From: Harmothoe impar
Taxonomy: Eukaryota > Annelida > Polychaeta > Phyllodocida > Polynoidae
Direction: 5' to 3'
Length of the DNA stretch: 64,000 bases
Assembly: GCA_947462335.1 (NCBI GenBank)
Contig: OX381704.1
Span: 24,134,442-24,198,441, forward strand
Below are positions 10,479-22,648 of this stretch, in pieces (within the stretch, counting starts at the first letter, position 1; each line of letters starts with the position of its first letter). The translations under genes were made by a program, and so were the position numbers. The notes below the pieces were generated by a model, which worked only from the letters and a program-made list of their open reading frames with translations, was not told the DNA's origin and made no database searches.

Positions 10479-13400
10479 ATGGCGGATAACTATCCGTCGG
10501 GAGACTCCCATAGAAGGAGTCACTCGACGGAAGTTTCCCCTCTGTCGCAGGAACAGAGAGAGTTATTAGCTTTGGGGGACCTGGAGTCAACAGCTCCGGT
10601 CGAGTATGATCTTCCAAAACGATTTCGGGAGGCAGATTTACCTAAATTTGTGTATCATCCACCAGCTAAGATGAAGAATAGGGGTGTGAAACGCCGAAAT
10701 CACAGTAATATCTCGGAGATAAGGAGAGCTGAAAAGGTTAAAACCACACAGTATCTCCTAGCTCGGGGAGAACATGTTAAGAAACTGGTAGATATGGGTT
10801 TATCAGTGGCGCAAGCTAGGGGGTTCGTGTCAGGGCCGGGGTTAAAAGGACTCGAGGCCGGGGGATTTCCCTTGTTCCAGGTTGGGAATATTGCGTCACC
10901 ACCTACCTCGGGAGTGACCCGGACTGACCCGAATATGCCCGGGATACCGGTGTACCCGGTCAGTGACATGCCAGTGGGTGCTCCGTGGGGTGCTATGTCG
11001 TATGACCGTGCGGATGGTTTACATCCGGTGCATGGTAACTTTGTACCCGATTGGGATGCCCCTACACAGTCAACTCCGGAACGTATTCCAACTATGGCAG
11101 TAATGCAGCTAGCAGCAAAATTTGAGAAATTTAAGCCAGATGCAGTGATTCCCGGGAGTAAGATATGCAGGGGGGCATATATCCAACAGTTGGACAAATT
11201 CAACGAGAGGAAATGTACTAAACTATTCAGACCTCCTTCCGATAATTCCAAGTCCAGACCCTATACAGGGGAGGTTACTGGGGAGATAGGGAGCCGAGCT
11301 AGGCTACCATCCTACGAAGATACAGAAAGGGATTTGGAGTGGTGGTTAGAATATAGTAGTTCAGCAGCACATCAAGCTTACAAGTTCTGGGATGAGGTTA
11401 TAAAGCAAAGTATGGGGACATACAGGGCTGCCGACCTCTCCAACGAAGATAGAGACCGGTTGAAATGGGCGTGGATGACATTTGTCCCGCCAGGTATGCC
11501 TACTTATAAACCTGGTAGAGGTTGGAGAATAGGTTCGGGGCAATGCCCATTCAATGAGTGTATGGATAGAAATCCAATAGCTGAGTATCTGGACCTGTAC
11601 CAGTTCGCACGACATCTAGTGGAGTTCCACGCGCACTCCAAAATGATGTGGCAGTGCCGGGCCAGGCCTAATCGCTCAGTTAAATGTATGAAAGATGGTG
11701 AACCTTTCAGCACATCTAGAAAGGGTTGTATGGTAAGGCATTTAGTGGATGTACACCATATGAAGGCTGAAACTGCCATGTCCAATCTAGACATTCTCGA
11801 GAATAGTCCGGAGGCCTTAGGACTCACGGACAGAGAAAAGTGTGTGAGGGTACCACAGGGGTTGGCATACACCTTAGTGTTTAACCATAACCCGAGAAGG
11901 TTGTGGTTGAATCGAAAGGCGTGGCCATACTACCTTCAGGACTTTCCAGAGAAAGCCTCTGATTATCGTAGTAAAATGGAATTGGCCACTCCGCCTAAAG
12001 GTAAAATGCTGTCTGAAGGTAAAACTGTGGACCATGGAGTGTACACTCCTGTCTCGGTTACCTTAGGAGAGATGCGGACCACAGGTTCAGAGGAGTCCTC
12101 AGCTTCTGCTGAGTTGGACTCATCACCTGACGGCCGATCTACCCCAACCAAAAGACGTGCTCCGGGGTCTTCCTGTGGGTTTAGTAGGAACACTACTGAA
12201 TCCAACAAGGAGGGCTCTGGCGGAACATTACCGAGGGTTGCTGTTAGCCCAAGGCTAGCCTTAGAAGAGAAAATGGTAAATGACCTGTTGGCTTCTCCTG
12301 TAGAGGAGGAGGATGACTGTGTATTTGTGGGAGAGGAGGTAATACCTCCTACCACAATCTCTGAAGCTAGAGGGAACCCGGGAGTGTCAAGGAAGATATT
12401 AAAAACAGAAAATACTTCTACTGATAGTCAAGGGTATGTAACAGGGAAGATAGAGTCAGTAAGTGGGAAAGAGGATTCCAAATCTAAAATGATCTACAGA
12501 ACGATTGATTTTCAGTCTGAGGGAGATGATTGGGTGGACCAGAAATTCACCCCACCCACAGGCAGGGTTCAATCAAGTAAAACAGAGATGAGGAAGGAAC
12601 AGGAGATTGGTCGCAGACTATCCTCCGTTCCATCACCATCTACCTGTATGGGGGGTCTTTCACTAAACTCTCCATCACCTGGAGTGGGTGAGGAAGATAT
12701 CTCTTTGGAGTCGGTCCCCCTGCCTAAGCTGACTGGTGATATTGATCACCCTGAGAATGTAAGTATCAGGAATCTTCTGAAAGAACAGTATGTCACTGGA
12801 CTGAAAAGTTCATTTGACACACTGGATCTCGCTTGTCAACTAGCTCTGCAAGGAGCTAGGGCTCAAGCTGAGCAATTGGTAAAAGAAAGTCGTTTGGCCG
12901 AATTAGAGAAAGTGGAGACTGCTAAAGCAGAACTCCTATCTAAAATGTCCAAAATGACTGAGGAGAATGAAGCCCTCAAAAGACAGTTGGGACAACGAAA
13001 TGACATGGTAGCAACCTCTAGCAGAATAGTAGATGATTTGAGATTGAACATTGAAAAATCTCGTATGGAAAGTCAATTTTTAATTGATGATCTCAAAGTC
13101 AAGTTGGATCGCAGTAAGGATATGGTCAGTTCTGCTGAACATAAGCTAACTGCTGCCAGGACTGAAATAAGTCTAAAAACCAAAATTATTCGGAAGTTGG
13201 AACACGAAATTGGTGGTCTAACAGAAGAATTTTCTAGCTATAAAAAGGAAGCTCAGCAGAACGATGACTTCTATGAAGAGTTGGCTGAGTTCTTTGAGGA
13301 TTGCTATGAGATACCATTGTCAAGTTGGTACGACGAGAGTGTGTACAGGGTTGAACGGGGTTCCGCCCCTCTTCCCTTAGGATTTGACGGTGATGCATAC

Positions 13401-14315
13401 GCACAAAGGTTGAGAGCTGACTCCAGGGCTAGTAATACCCCTAGGAGTCCTCCACCTCCATCTACAGAAGATGAGACGCACCTGGCCGACTGCAGTTACG
13501 TGGCTGCCACCTCCATGGCCTGTGGGTCATCGGAGTTGGTTCCTGTGACGTCTGTTCCTAAGACGTCCGTGGCTGTGACGTCTGTTCCGGTGTCACCTGT
13601 TCCTGTGACGTCCGTTGCTGTGGCGTCTGTTCCGGTGTCACCCGTTCCTGTGACGTCTGTGGCTGTGACGTCTGTCCCTGTGTCACCAGTCTCGGTGACA
13701 CCTGTTGCTGTGACGTCTACCTCTGTGTCGTCTGATGCTAAGACGATGCAGTATACTACCATGGGGGTGGACACAACCGTGTCTTCCTTTGAGACTATGG
13801 ATACTCCAGCCGGGGTGTCCGCTCTAGCGAGGATGGTGGTGAATGAACTGCAGACAGAGTCACATAACTCGACTCCTGTCTCAACACCAATACTCGACAC
13901 CACCTCTTGTCAGTCACCGTACCAGATAACGGAAAGTGAGACTAGAGAGGCGGTTCAGATACTGATGGAGCTGAACGATGCAATTGCTGAGGCTGACTTA
14001 CGTCTGTCTATCCGTGATGCTGAGGCGCTTATGGCTCCTGAAAACGAACTCGAACAATCCATGATGGTGGATCCTCCAATGGACCTACCTGTGACGACTG
14101 GTTCTATGTCTGGGAACCATCGTCCATCTACCCTGGACATTCCTGTATCCATGGCGAGTATAGCTATGGGTGCTCAAATGCATGGTCCTGACCCTGACGC
14201 TTCGCAGCTACGGTTTGGGATGGACATATCCATTGAGATGAGTGACAATCGACCTAGTGAATGTATGTCTCCAGTGTCCAGAAACGAAGAACTTTTGCTG
14301 AGTGGCGAGTCATAA
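10479..14315 (+). CDS. Unrecognised 1278-aa third ORF with paired C2H2-like fingers and coiled coil
   Basis: A complete long frame in the position that env or accessory genes occupy. I do not recognise the family. Residues 356-386 form a C-x4-C-x17-H-x4-H finger and residues 393-426 a C-x9-C-x17-H-x4-H finger. Both end in the same RHLV-x2-H helix pattern, so they look like a diverged tandem pair. A strong coiled coil runs at about 795-935. Around 1020-1087 is a tandem Val-Pro-Val-Ser/Thr repeat, encoded by repeated GTGACGTCTGTT-like units. The C-terminal third is rich in Ser, Thr and acidic residues. I see no signal peptide or membrane segment, so it is not an obvious envelope protein. A nucleic-acid-binding or gag-like structural protein is more likely; this is inference. 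It starts at an ATG with a good context (TATCATGG). It may be translated from a spliced RNA. Confidence 0.85.
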   Translation: MADNYPSGDSHRRSHSTEVSPLSQEQRELLALGDLESTAPVEYDLPKRFREADLPKFVYHPPAKMKNRGVKRRNHSNISEIRRAEKVKTTQYLLARGEHVKKLVDMGLSVAQARGFVSGPGLKGLEAGGFPLFQVGNIASPPTSGVTRTDPNMPGIPVYPVSDMPVGAPWGAMSYDRADGLHPVHGNFVPDWDAPTQSTPERIPTMAVMQLAAKFEKFKPDAVIPGSKICRGAYIQQLDKFNERKCTKLFRPPSDNSKSRPYTGEVTGEIGSRARLPSYEDTERDLEWWLEYSSSAAHQAYKFWDEVIKQSMGTYRAADLSNEDRDRLKWAWMTFVPPGMPTYKPGRGWRIGSGQCPFNECMDRNPIAEYLDLYQFARHLVEFHAHSKMMWQCRARPNRSVKCMKDGEPFSTSRKGCMVRHLVDVHHMKAETAMSNLDILENSPEALGLTDREKCVRVPQGLAYTLVFNHNPRRLWLNRKAWPYYLQDFPEKASDYRSKMELATPPKGKMLSEGKTVDHGVYTPVSVTLGEMRTTGSEESSASAELDSSPDGRSTPTKRRAPGSSCGFSRNTTESNKEGSGGTLPRVAVSPRLALEEKMVNDLLASPVEEEDDCVFVGEEVIPPTTISEARGNPGVSRKILKTENTSTDSQGYVTGKIESVSGKEDSKSKMIYRTIDFQSEGDDWVDQKFTPPTGRVQSSKTEMRKEQEIGRRLSSVPSPSTCMGGLSLNSPSPGVGEEDISLESVPLPKLTGDIDHPENVSIRNLLKEQYVTGLKSSFDTLDLACQLALQGARAQAEQLVKESRLAELEKVETAKAELLSKMSKMTEENEALKRQLGQRNDMVATSSRIVDDLRLNIEKSRMESQFLIDDLKVKLDRSKDMVSSAEHKLTAARTEISLKTKIIRKLEHEIGGLTEEFSSYKKEAQQNDDFYEELAEFFEDCYEIPLSSWYDESVYRVERGSAPLPLGFDGDAYAQRLRADSRASNTPRSPPPPSTEDETHLADCSYVAATSMACGSSELVPVTSVPKTSVAVTSVPVSPVPVTSVAVASVPVSPVPVTSVAVTSVPVSPVSVTPVAVTSTSVSSDAKTMQYTTMGVDTTVSSFETMDTPAGVSALARMVVNELQTESHNSTPVSTPILDTTSCQSPYQITESETREAVQILMELNDAIAEADLRLSIRDAEALMAPENELEQSMMVDPPMDLPVTTGSMSGNHRPSTLDIPVSMASIAMGAQMHGPDPDASQLRFGMDISIEMSDNRPSECMSPVSRNEELLLSGES

Positions 14316-15802
14316 AAACATTCCCAGTTGCAGCATATATGGAACCTCTACCATGTGTCGTCATCAAGGTTGAACTTTTGCAGTAGTGGGGTTGTTAGTA
14401 CACCACGGATCATATGATGCTTTATACTATAGACTATAAGTCACAGGATGACGAGATAGATATATATATATTTATAAAAGACTGAGATGACAAGAACAGT
14501 GGATCATTATCACCTATTTATGAAAAGACTTTGATATGATCTAGGTTTGCAGTTATCGCTATATATGAAACTGTTAAAACCATCACCAAAGAGTGTTCTA
14601 TATTTTTTTGCCATAAGACAGTATTTGTGAAACGGGTTCTGTTTGAGTTGATGACATATGCTATAGGTATGATTATTGTATGCCGATTGTGATACTCAGA
14701 TTTAACCGTCCAATGAGTAAAGATATGAGGGACTGGATCCTGATGATACCTACTGAGATGAAAGGTTGCTTGACTACATTCGTACTATGTGTAGATCTGT
14801 GGTAATAACATATCAATGAACCTGAAAAACGCAAAATTTATTCAGGTACTGAGAGTGGAAATTGCGTAAGTTGTTATGGAGATCTGTAGGCTCCCGTTGA
14901 TTACTTTCAGAAGGAAGGTATCGAGTGAGGAGCCGGGTCATTCTATTTTTCAGCTTGCTGCGTTTTTTGATCTTTGAACTAAGTGTGGAGACTAATTCTC
15001 CCTGAATCGTTGAAATATGTTACGCCAACACTAGATCTGATTGCTTACGGTATTCCTATATGGAGAATGTCACTTGTATTATTGTGTGAAGACACCCATG
15101 TGACCATGGTGCATAAGGTTTTGGAGACCTTGATTGGATTGAAAACTGCATTTACCGGATCTACGCTATATGTTCATTTATTCCAAAAATATTGATCTTT
15201 CAAACCTTACTCTGGCACGTAAAGCGAGTGAGTCTATTCAAATAGACGGGTTGGGTCAAGGTTTACTATAAAGTCGACACTTGCCACCTTTTTTGTTTCC
15301 AATATGTCTTGTACTAAAACTTGGTAACTTTTAAGGAGAAGTGCTCATATTTGATCTGTATGTATACGATACCTGTTGTAACAAATCGTTTTCGATGAGA
15401 CATGGTTAGTATGCGATAAATGTGTCTTGAAGGTTTTATATATTTTTTTATGATATATAGTCAAGTTTGTTTTATAGGGCTTGACTGGCTGTGTGGAGTT
15501 TATCCTCTTAGTCCCATAAATCATGACTGTTATTGAAGGATTATACTCGATTATTGTGTAACTGGATCCTGATGGTTGATATGATTGACGTTAATATCAA
15601 AAAGGATGAATACATATCTATGATACCCAAGAAATATATTAGTGGTTCTAATAGAAAGAGTTACGCTTGCCTCCACTATGTATATGTTTGGAGACAATAT
15701 ATTTGTTTTTTGGGTTGTTTGGAGATAAAATTTGTCATTTGTATTAAGGTAGTATAATAATACTGCACTTAGTGCTGCTATTTAGACGCTGTGATATTGT
15801 CT
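14316..15802 (+). other. Non-coding 3' region of the retrotransposon
   Basis: An AT-rich 1.5 kb between the third ORF and the polypurine tract. Small frames (14983-15195, 15533-15757) have no family features. It has no tandem repeats that I could see. Confidence 0.5.
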
Positions 15803-15814
15803 GAAGGGGGGTAG
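15803..15814 (+). other. Polypurine tract
   Basis: GAAGGGGGGTAG lies directly before the 3' LTR, where plus-strand DNA synthesis is primed in LTR elements. Confidence 0.8.
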
Positions 15815-16591
15815 TGTAGTGGGTCGCCGCTGTACTATTTCTAGGGAACCAGTTGGAGTTATATTTGGTATATGTGTTGTCGTGTATCCAGGCCGCACTC
15901 CTGTCTACTGCCGAGTATAAGGTTATATAAGCCCACCTGAGGAATGGTGGAGCGCGGCCTGGTTATGTGCATTGAGCCGTGACCGCCACGTGTCACCCGA
16001 CATATCTCGGGTACAGTGTCGGCTCGGATGCACCGGCGCGTGGTTACCCGGAGTTCCTCGGGAACTCAAGTGTTTACGAGTAATGGAGAGAATTACATAA
16101 CGACCAGTACATAAGACCTGGAGTTCTGCTAATCGAGGACCCAGTCTTGCTGCGCACCTCGGCCAGCTTGGCTGCTCCACAACAGAGCTTCCCCGAACTC
16201 TGTTGTACCTTTTAGGCCTAGTCCTGTCGCTGCTTCCACCTTGGTCACCCTGCGTCTCTCTCTGTTCTACCCTCTGGGGGAACTAGAGGAGATAGACGCA
16301 CTGGTGTACAACTCCGGGTACAGAACTCCCTACGGGGGAGTCTGGCCCAAGAGGAGTTAACCAAGATGGAAGAGAGCATTGGAACTCGGGAACTATGTAC
16401 TAGACCGTGAGCGTATACCTCCTGTATGTTCATATGACCACTGGTGTTCAGAAGCCTATTTGATTATTGCTATCCGTCTGTATGATTACGAGCCGTATGT
16501 CAGAATGAATAAAGTGTAATTTCTGAACAACCTATTTTCGAATCTGGAGTTTTTATAGCAGATGTCTATCTTAGAATAGCCAACAGCTACA
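15815..16591 (+). repeat. 3' LTR, 777 bp
   Basis: This is the same length as the 5' LTR and has no difference I could find, followed by the ACAG target duplication at 16592-16595. If the TSD is read as AACAG, the terminal A of the LTR is shared. Confidence 0.95.
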
Positions 16592-16595
16592 ACAG

Positions 16596-17471
16596 CAACC
16601 AGAAAGCATGGTGGAAGTTTTCCCACCAAACCTTTTGGTTCCAGTTCCGGTTCCTTTTTGCTGGTTCACAGGGATTGCCCAAACCTAGAAAAGTGGTGTT
16701 TAAAGGTGCCATTCTGACAAAGGGTGTGTAGGAGAAGTACAAGTGTGTAGGACAAGTGCCTAATGCCTAGTAAAGATGCGCAATACCTTCATGTCTGGTA
16801 TTGTTATTGTGTATATCATAGGCTCTGCCACCCAGCCCCCCCCCCTTTCTTTCTTTTTCGAAACTGCAGGTACAGTTCAGTGGTGGCACTGAAGGTGAAG
16901 GAGAAGACATATAATATTAAGAACAATGTTATAATCTTAAAATCAAGGCTATGGTATTATTAAGATTATTAATGTGAATTAAGATGGACAAATTGTCATG
17001 TCCACGCTCCTGCTTGAGAATGTCCACTCATGGACAAACTTCCATATTCGATCATTATACAGTGTACATTATGTGCATCATACAAGAAACGGGCCTGAAT
17101 GAAAAGCGTTGGATGTAACGTTAGCAGATTTAGATATGTATTGCTAGATCTTAAGCCTGCAGACCTGCCTCTATTCTTATAGTTGCTATACAAGTTGGCA
17201 CACTCAAACCTACGTTTTCTTCATTTGCATCGTAATATCTTTCCCTGTTACAATCTGACTTTTTGGAATGAGATTCTTAATATCCCTAGTAGCAAGCCCA
17301 CAAAGGGCCAAAACGGTTTTTGCTTAGGCAGATATTAGTACCTGGGTTTTAACTGGACTAGTGGCTGGGTTTCCTGAGCAGGTTGCCCAAATTGAGAAAA
17401 CCAATCAGAACCAGTCTTTAGCCCATTGATTTTGGTCATTGGATTTCGGTGAAGCCCCAAGTGGGTTACCT
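16596..17471. other. Intergenic, no gene seen
   Basis: Only short frames without family features are present, plus a C-rich run near 16840. No exon or RNA gene is supported. Confidence 0.55.
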
Positions 17472-18384
17472 GAGAGCCATTTCATAACAAGGAATTACGA
17501 TATCGTTAATTTTGTGTGTTTCATAAGGTGCTATCGTTATTTTTGCTATCTTTAAAGCTATCGTTAATTCTGCTATTGTTAAATACATTTGCTATCGTTA
17601 AAAGCTAAATTGAGTGTATTTCATAACACATTTTTACGAGAGCGAACTGAATTTAACGAGAGCGATTTTATTTTAAGGAGAGCGTTTTTAGTCTTTCATA
17701 ACCAATATTTATCCAGACCTTGACCCCTGCTGATAAAGAAACAAATGTTTGAATTCTTCAAAATAGATGATGGGATCATATGATACATGTTTCAATGGTA
17801 TTCTATCTCAGATATTGTGGAAAGAAATCGAAAAGAAAACTTTTTATTCAAGTTTTACCATCGATTTTGGACTCCATCTTTTTTTGGCTATCGTAATTCC
17901 CAAAATATTTCCAAAAAGATGATTTGAATATGATGTCTCTGCATTATGCTACTTCCAGATTGGTTTATAACTTTATATTTTATTATGATATATCTGCCCA
18001 ATTTAATTTTCTAATGTGTTTGTATCAGATAATCCGAGCTTTTGTGCTAAATGAAAATGCCATAAAAATGCATTTCTGGTAGGAATATTTACAAAATTGT
18101 TTCATTTTTGGCAGGGTGATACGGTCCTTAATCATATACAAATATAAGATTATATCCCTAATTGACTTATGGAATTACGATAGCAAATAAGGTAAAAATA
18201 TGGAGCATTTCATAAGCTGCTATCGTTAAAATGACATCTGCTATCGTAACTCTAGGTTAAGAGAGCTGAAACAGAAGTGGTTTTATGAAATACGCTCCCT
18301 TTTCCATTGTTACGATATCGAAATTTTGCTATCGTAACTTTTTACTGCTATCGTTAATTCTATAAAACTTATGAAAAGGCTCTC
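17472..18384. mobile_element. Non-autonomous inverted-repeat element built of TATCGTTA words
   Basis: The ends are inverted: GAGAGCCATTTCATAA on the left and, on the opposite strand, GAGAGCCTTTTCATAA on the right. The 913-bp body is dominated by repeated GCTATCGTTAA and ACGAGAGCG words in both orientations. It has no coding capacity. This suggests a fold-back or MITE-type DNA transposon. I found no clear target duplication, so exact ends are approximate and the superfamily is unknown. Confidence 0.55.
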
Positions 18385-20133
18385 TGATCAAGTCTAAGGT
18401 GAGTTTGGACAGGGCAAACAGATGTGAAGGTTCCAAAACTTGACACTAAATGGCCCCTACTTTACAATATGTAGAGCTTTTATATAAAGCAGGATCTATT
18501 TTCATTAGTACAATGAAACCAAAATAGGGTACTAAGTTGCAGAATAGGTAATAATGAACAGATTTTCTAAAAGTTTGGAAATATAGAAAGGTCCCACTAG
18601 AATGTGTAAAATGAGGTTCTCCAAGTAGTAATATGCCATAGACCCCATTCCTGTCACTTTCAAATTGCCTGACGTATGGGCACATGCTTCATACAGATAG
18701 GAACTATGGGCTTCAAGGCCAATGTGTCCCTGGATCCGTTGAGTGTGTCTTGTGTAATCTGCATGGCTCAAATCTGATGATGATTATATGCCATGCTTGT
18801 CCATAACTGTATAGAAAGAGTATGATTCAGCCTTGGTTGTATTGATTAGCAGCACCTGGGATTGTTGGGGAGCCGTTGGGGCGGGCATGATATTCCTGCT
18901 CTCTCAGAGGGGGGTTGGACCTTTGTCTCTCTTTTTTTCTTTTCTTTTAGGGGGGAGGGGTCGCTAACTTATTGATGTTATTAAGAGCTGGATAAAATAT
19001 CGGAGGCATTTATCCTTCCTGATATATTTCTCTGATTTTAGCACAGTTTAAAGTCACAAAATCGATTGAGATTCTATCAGTACACTGCACTAAGGAGACT
19101 ATTCATGAATATGCATAAATTGGACTATTTATATATCTGAGGTAAGATGGCAGCTTTAATTTCGATTGCTCTTCAGACAATCCTGTTATTGAGTTACCCA
19201 CATATACATGTGATCTAGCCACTGCATATCTGGCACATGGCTGTTTAGAAATGACTGCTCCACTATTTTGGATGGAGGCGAGAGTAAATTAAGGATTCAG
19301 AATGCACGGATGGTCATATCTTGTTATTTTGTGCTTCTTGTGGTTTCAGTTACTATGTTTCAAAAGGCTAGCATACTCCCTGCAAAAATCCACCACACAC
19401 ACACCCCCCATGTTGTTAAAAAATGATCCTTCATATGGTAAAAGTCTAGGGTAGGTAAGGTTAGGTAACTTGAAAGCAAGTTTTGGCCTTATTACTAAGG
19501 TAGGTTCACCATTCATCGACCTACTATCTAGCAAGAACTATCCTAGTTAAAACATCTATAGGCACTGTGTTTACTCCTATTACCTAGATTCTAATTACAG
19601 TAATTGAGAGGTGGCCACTTAGGATGCATGTATTGACAACAAATAGAAGTGGGTTGATCTAGCCTACTTAGAAGCAATATTATGAGTTCTTATTACACCA
19701 ATATGCTTATAGGAGATATACATTATTCAATTGTCATATGTTTAACATTTTCGATGCCAAATTGTATGGTTTATATGTGGCAGGCTTGAGAAGTCTTCAC
19801 ATGTATTACAATAATGCAGCTTGCAATTAACATATATGGTATCAAGATACTGTAATACTTGACAAAACACAGAATTGTGGTAATACCCTTAAGTGAATTA
19901 CAGTGATACCCTTGACATATTGGAACAGGCATCATGCAAAAACTAGGATATGTACACCAGATCTATGCATAAGTATATTACCTCTGCAACTCATATTGTC
20001 CAAAGAACACAGTTCAAATAGCTTTATTTTTACTACAACTTACTACAATATAATGAAATATAATTTGACTTAATTCACCTTCAGCCATCTTGGATTACTT
20101 AAATTCGAATTAAGGTAATATGGGTAGACTATA
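18385..20133. other. Intergenic, no gene seen
   Basis: Frames of 62 to 79 codons occur on the minus strand but carry no recognisable features. A T-rich and G-rich run lies near 18900-18960, and a short CA run near 19390. Confidence 0.55.
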
Positions 20134-22648
20134 TAGGGTAGATTAACCATGAGTCGAACACACACCTTAAGTCGGACACATTTAACTTAAAAAATCAGAA
20201 TATAAGGTATAGTAGGTTCTATGCACTATATGGGGGTATTAGAGTAAAATTGAAGTGTTCTGCTTACCGATAAAGAAAATGGCATGCATGCAAATCAATA
20301 TCGTCTATCTCTGATCATGCCCTGGAGTAGGCCTGTTTCGTGGTGGAGTTTATCCCTTTAAATGCAGAGTTATATGGTACCTCATGTCCGACAGGGTGCT
20401 ATCATGCCAATCATTGCTGTTATACATACACCCAGACGGTACAATTATATCTGAACAGAAGGGTTTATCTATTCTGAAGTAGATTATATGAAAGAAAAAC
20501 TAAATAGTATCCAGGGAAACTATTTGAAGACCTGTTCATCTGACCATAAATCTAGAGGAAGCAACGCAATTGCTCTTTTAGTGAGAATAGTAAGTCCCTA
20601 TGACACAATATACTGTCTGAAATGCCATAGACCTGAACATATCAAGTTTTCTCATAATATATGAGGTATCTATAGATTTTTGTATTGAACAGGTTCAATA
20701 TTGTTAAAAGCATATTCATTATGTAGATATGTTAAAATCTATATGCAGCAGGTGTTGTGAATGGCTGAGTTGAGTGATGACTTCTGGTGCCATAGTCCCC
20801 ATCTCATATTTTTACAATTTTCCAGTCGTAAAACAACAGTTTCCTCATTAGGGACCTTTAGCATCCACATCAAAGCTCATAGAATGCAGACGTAATGTAT
20901 GTACATAAAATGACCACCATCTGCATTTATTGAGCTATGTTGGGTTTGCTTAAGGTACCTATTACCTTAAATCGTTGTGTAAAGCAGATCATTCAATGAC
21001 AGTAGACAATGAATAATTCTATCAATTAAAGAAATGTATAATGAAAAATACATTACCAACCTCCACGACCCCAAACAGCAGCAGTTGCTACGATGAATAA
21101 TATGACGAAAGATGTCGTTGACATGGTATCTCCAGTCCTGTCCTGCTGAACCAAATGCCTCGCTGCCTACCTGAGCAGCATTAGTGAGTGCCTGAATGCC
21201 ACTAGTGGCGCCTCCTAAGCCCACACAGGTGTGGTAATTGGTCACTTTCCGCAGCAGTTCCTCTCACCTGCTGGAGGGGGAGTGCACTAGGGTAGATTCA
21301 TCATTTTCGTACATTCATTTCCAGTGTAAATGCGAGCCTTTCTGATTTTTAGATGATTGTCTTTCAGCGTGAAACATTGGTTTCCTACTGATACATTTAG
21401 AAAGAGGAGCACCTCATCTTTATGGGATAGTAACAATTGCACAATAAGTTCATCTGGATTCGGACAATTTCTTTTTTTTCCTGTTTTGATAAAGAAAACG
21501 GGAGAAATTTATCATTTTACCATGGCAGGAATGTCCACAATGATATGTGGGTTTTAGTTCTATCAATTTTATTTTGGTCTCATACACATTAGATACCTCT
21601 ACGGGGGAGTCATAAGATCATAATGGACATTTATTAAACACTAGTTCTGTGTAGTTCTGTGGCAGGAGGTATCTAAAATAGCAATGTGAGCAACACTAAT
21701 GTTATAAAGTACACATTCCACTAGAATGGACATCCTGGCATTAACGATAATAGGTATCATCTAGTTTGATATGTTTGATAAGATCTGGGCAATCTTCTTT
21801 AACGTTAATATCATGCCCCTAATCTTTCTTCATCATACGATGAGTCTTGTCGTTTTATATCCTATCTCTGCTACTTTTATGATAGGAAGTCCCTTACTTT
21901 CATAAAATACCCAAAGAAACTAGTGTTCGACCCTGAGTGAAGTCGGTGTTGGACTCTAGGTGAAATTACATGGTCAGTTATAATCGGCTATAAATAGGAA
22001 TATTCTGACACAAATATCATTTTCCTCACGACTTTTCACTTCACAAATATATGGGATTCATCCGATATCTGCATTTATAATATATTCATTGGCAAATGCC
22101 CACAAAATGAGAATTTGTAAAACAGTTTTTTCATTTTCTCCTCAAATTCTTTGACAAAAATCACGATCATATCTTGTGATCTTTTTTTCCATTTCCTATT
22201 TGATCATGTTTTTAACTATCACCAGCCCCTTCGGGGGCTGGGATTGTGGTGGATACATATCCCCCCCAACCCTCGAACGTCGGTACATAGGCCTACTCCC
22301 CTGCAACCCCCCCCCCCCCCCAAACCTTCCCCCAAGACGCACACACGACATGTTCAGGACGAGACCACCGCCGCAGCCCTAGTCACGTCATTCAGCATGT
22401 GTACTGCAGAGCGTGATATAGGCGATGTGCTAAAAATATACAGCAAGATAGTGGGGACGCACCGTAACATGCCTTTTTCTTTACATTTTCTACTTTATAA
22501 TATATTGAACCATTCCTATGCATTATTTACAGATATCAATAGAATATCTAGATCATCTAACAGGTAGAAATTCCCTTTAAATGAAAACTTTGGGTGGGAA
22601 AAGTGTCCGACTCAAGGTGTGTGTCCGTTTTTGGGTGAACCTACCCTA
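20134..22648. mobile_element. 2.5-kb non-autonomous DNA transposon with ~50-bp inverted repeats
   Basis: The left end (20134 to about 20185) contains GTCGAACACACACCTTAAG and the right end (about 22599-22648) contains its inverse with few changes. The outer tip TAGGGTAG is mirrored by CTACCCTA. Related words (CATGTCCGACAGGG near 20383, GTTCGACCCTGAGTG near 21928) recur inside. No transposase is visible. Internal frames are short. A C-rich run and a hairpin with CAGCCCC/GGGGCTG lie near 22225-22320. The superfamily is not assigned. Confidence 0.5.

Larger units (their letters stand above)
1577..16591 (+). mobile_element. Complete Ty3/gypsy-type LTR retrotransposon with a third ORF
   Basis: This is a 15,015-bp element bounded by two 777-bp direct LTRs that start TGTAGTGGG and end CAGCTACA. 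Both are flanked by ACAG (1573-1576 and 16592-16595), a 4-bp target duplication. Order: LTR, candidate primer site, gag, pol, a 0.95 kb spacer, a 1278-aa ORF, a 1.5 kb spacer, a polypurine tract, LTR. Within pol the order is protease, reverse transcriptase, RNase H, integrase, which places it in Ty3/gypsy rather than Ty1/copia. All three large frames are intact and the LTRs show no difference I can find by eye, so insertion is recent and the copy may be active. It is unusually long for the group because of the third ORF and its flanking spacers. A diverged LTR of the same kind lies at about 53000-53713. Confidence 0.95.

Noticed and set aside
13496..13903. Thr/Asp-rich minus-strand frame of 135 codons
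   Set aside because: It mirrors the GTGACGTCT tandem repeat inside the third ORF.
21060..21124. 22-codon minus-strand ORF resembling a signal peptide (MSTTSFVILFIVATAAVWG)
   Set aside because: It lies inside a transposon-like unit, with no credible second exon found nearby.
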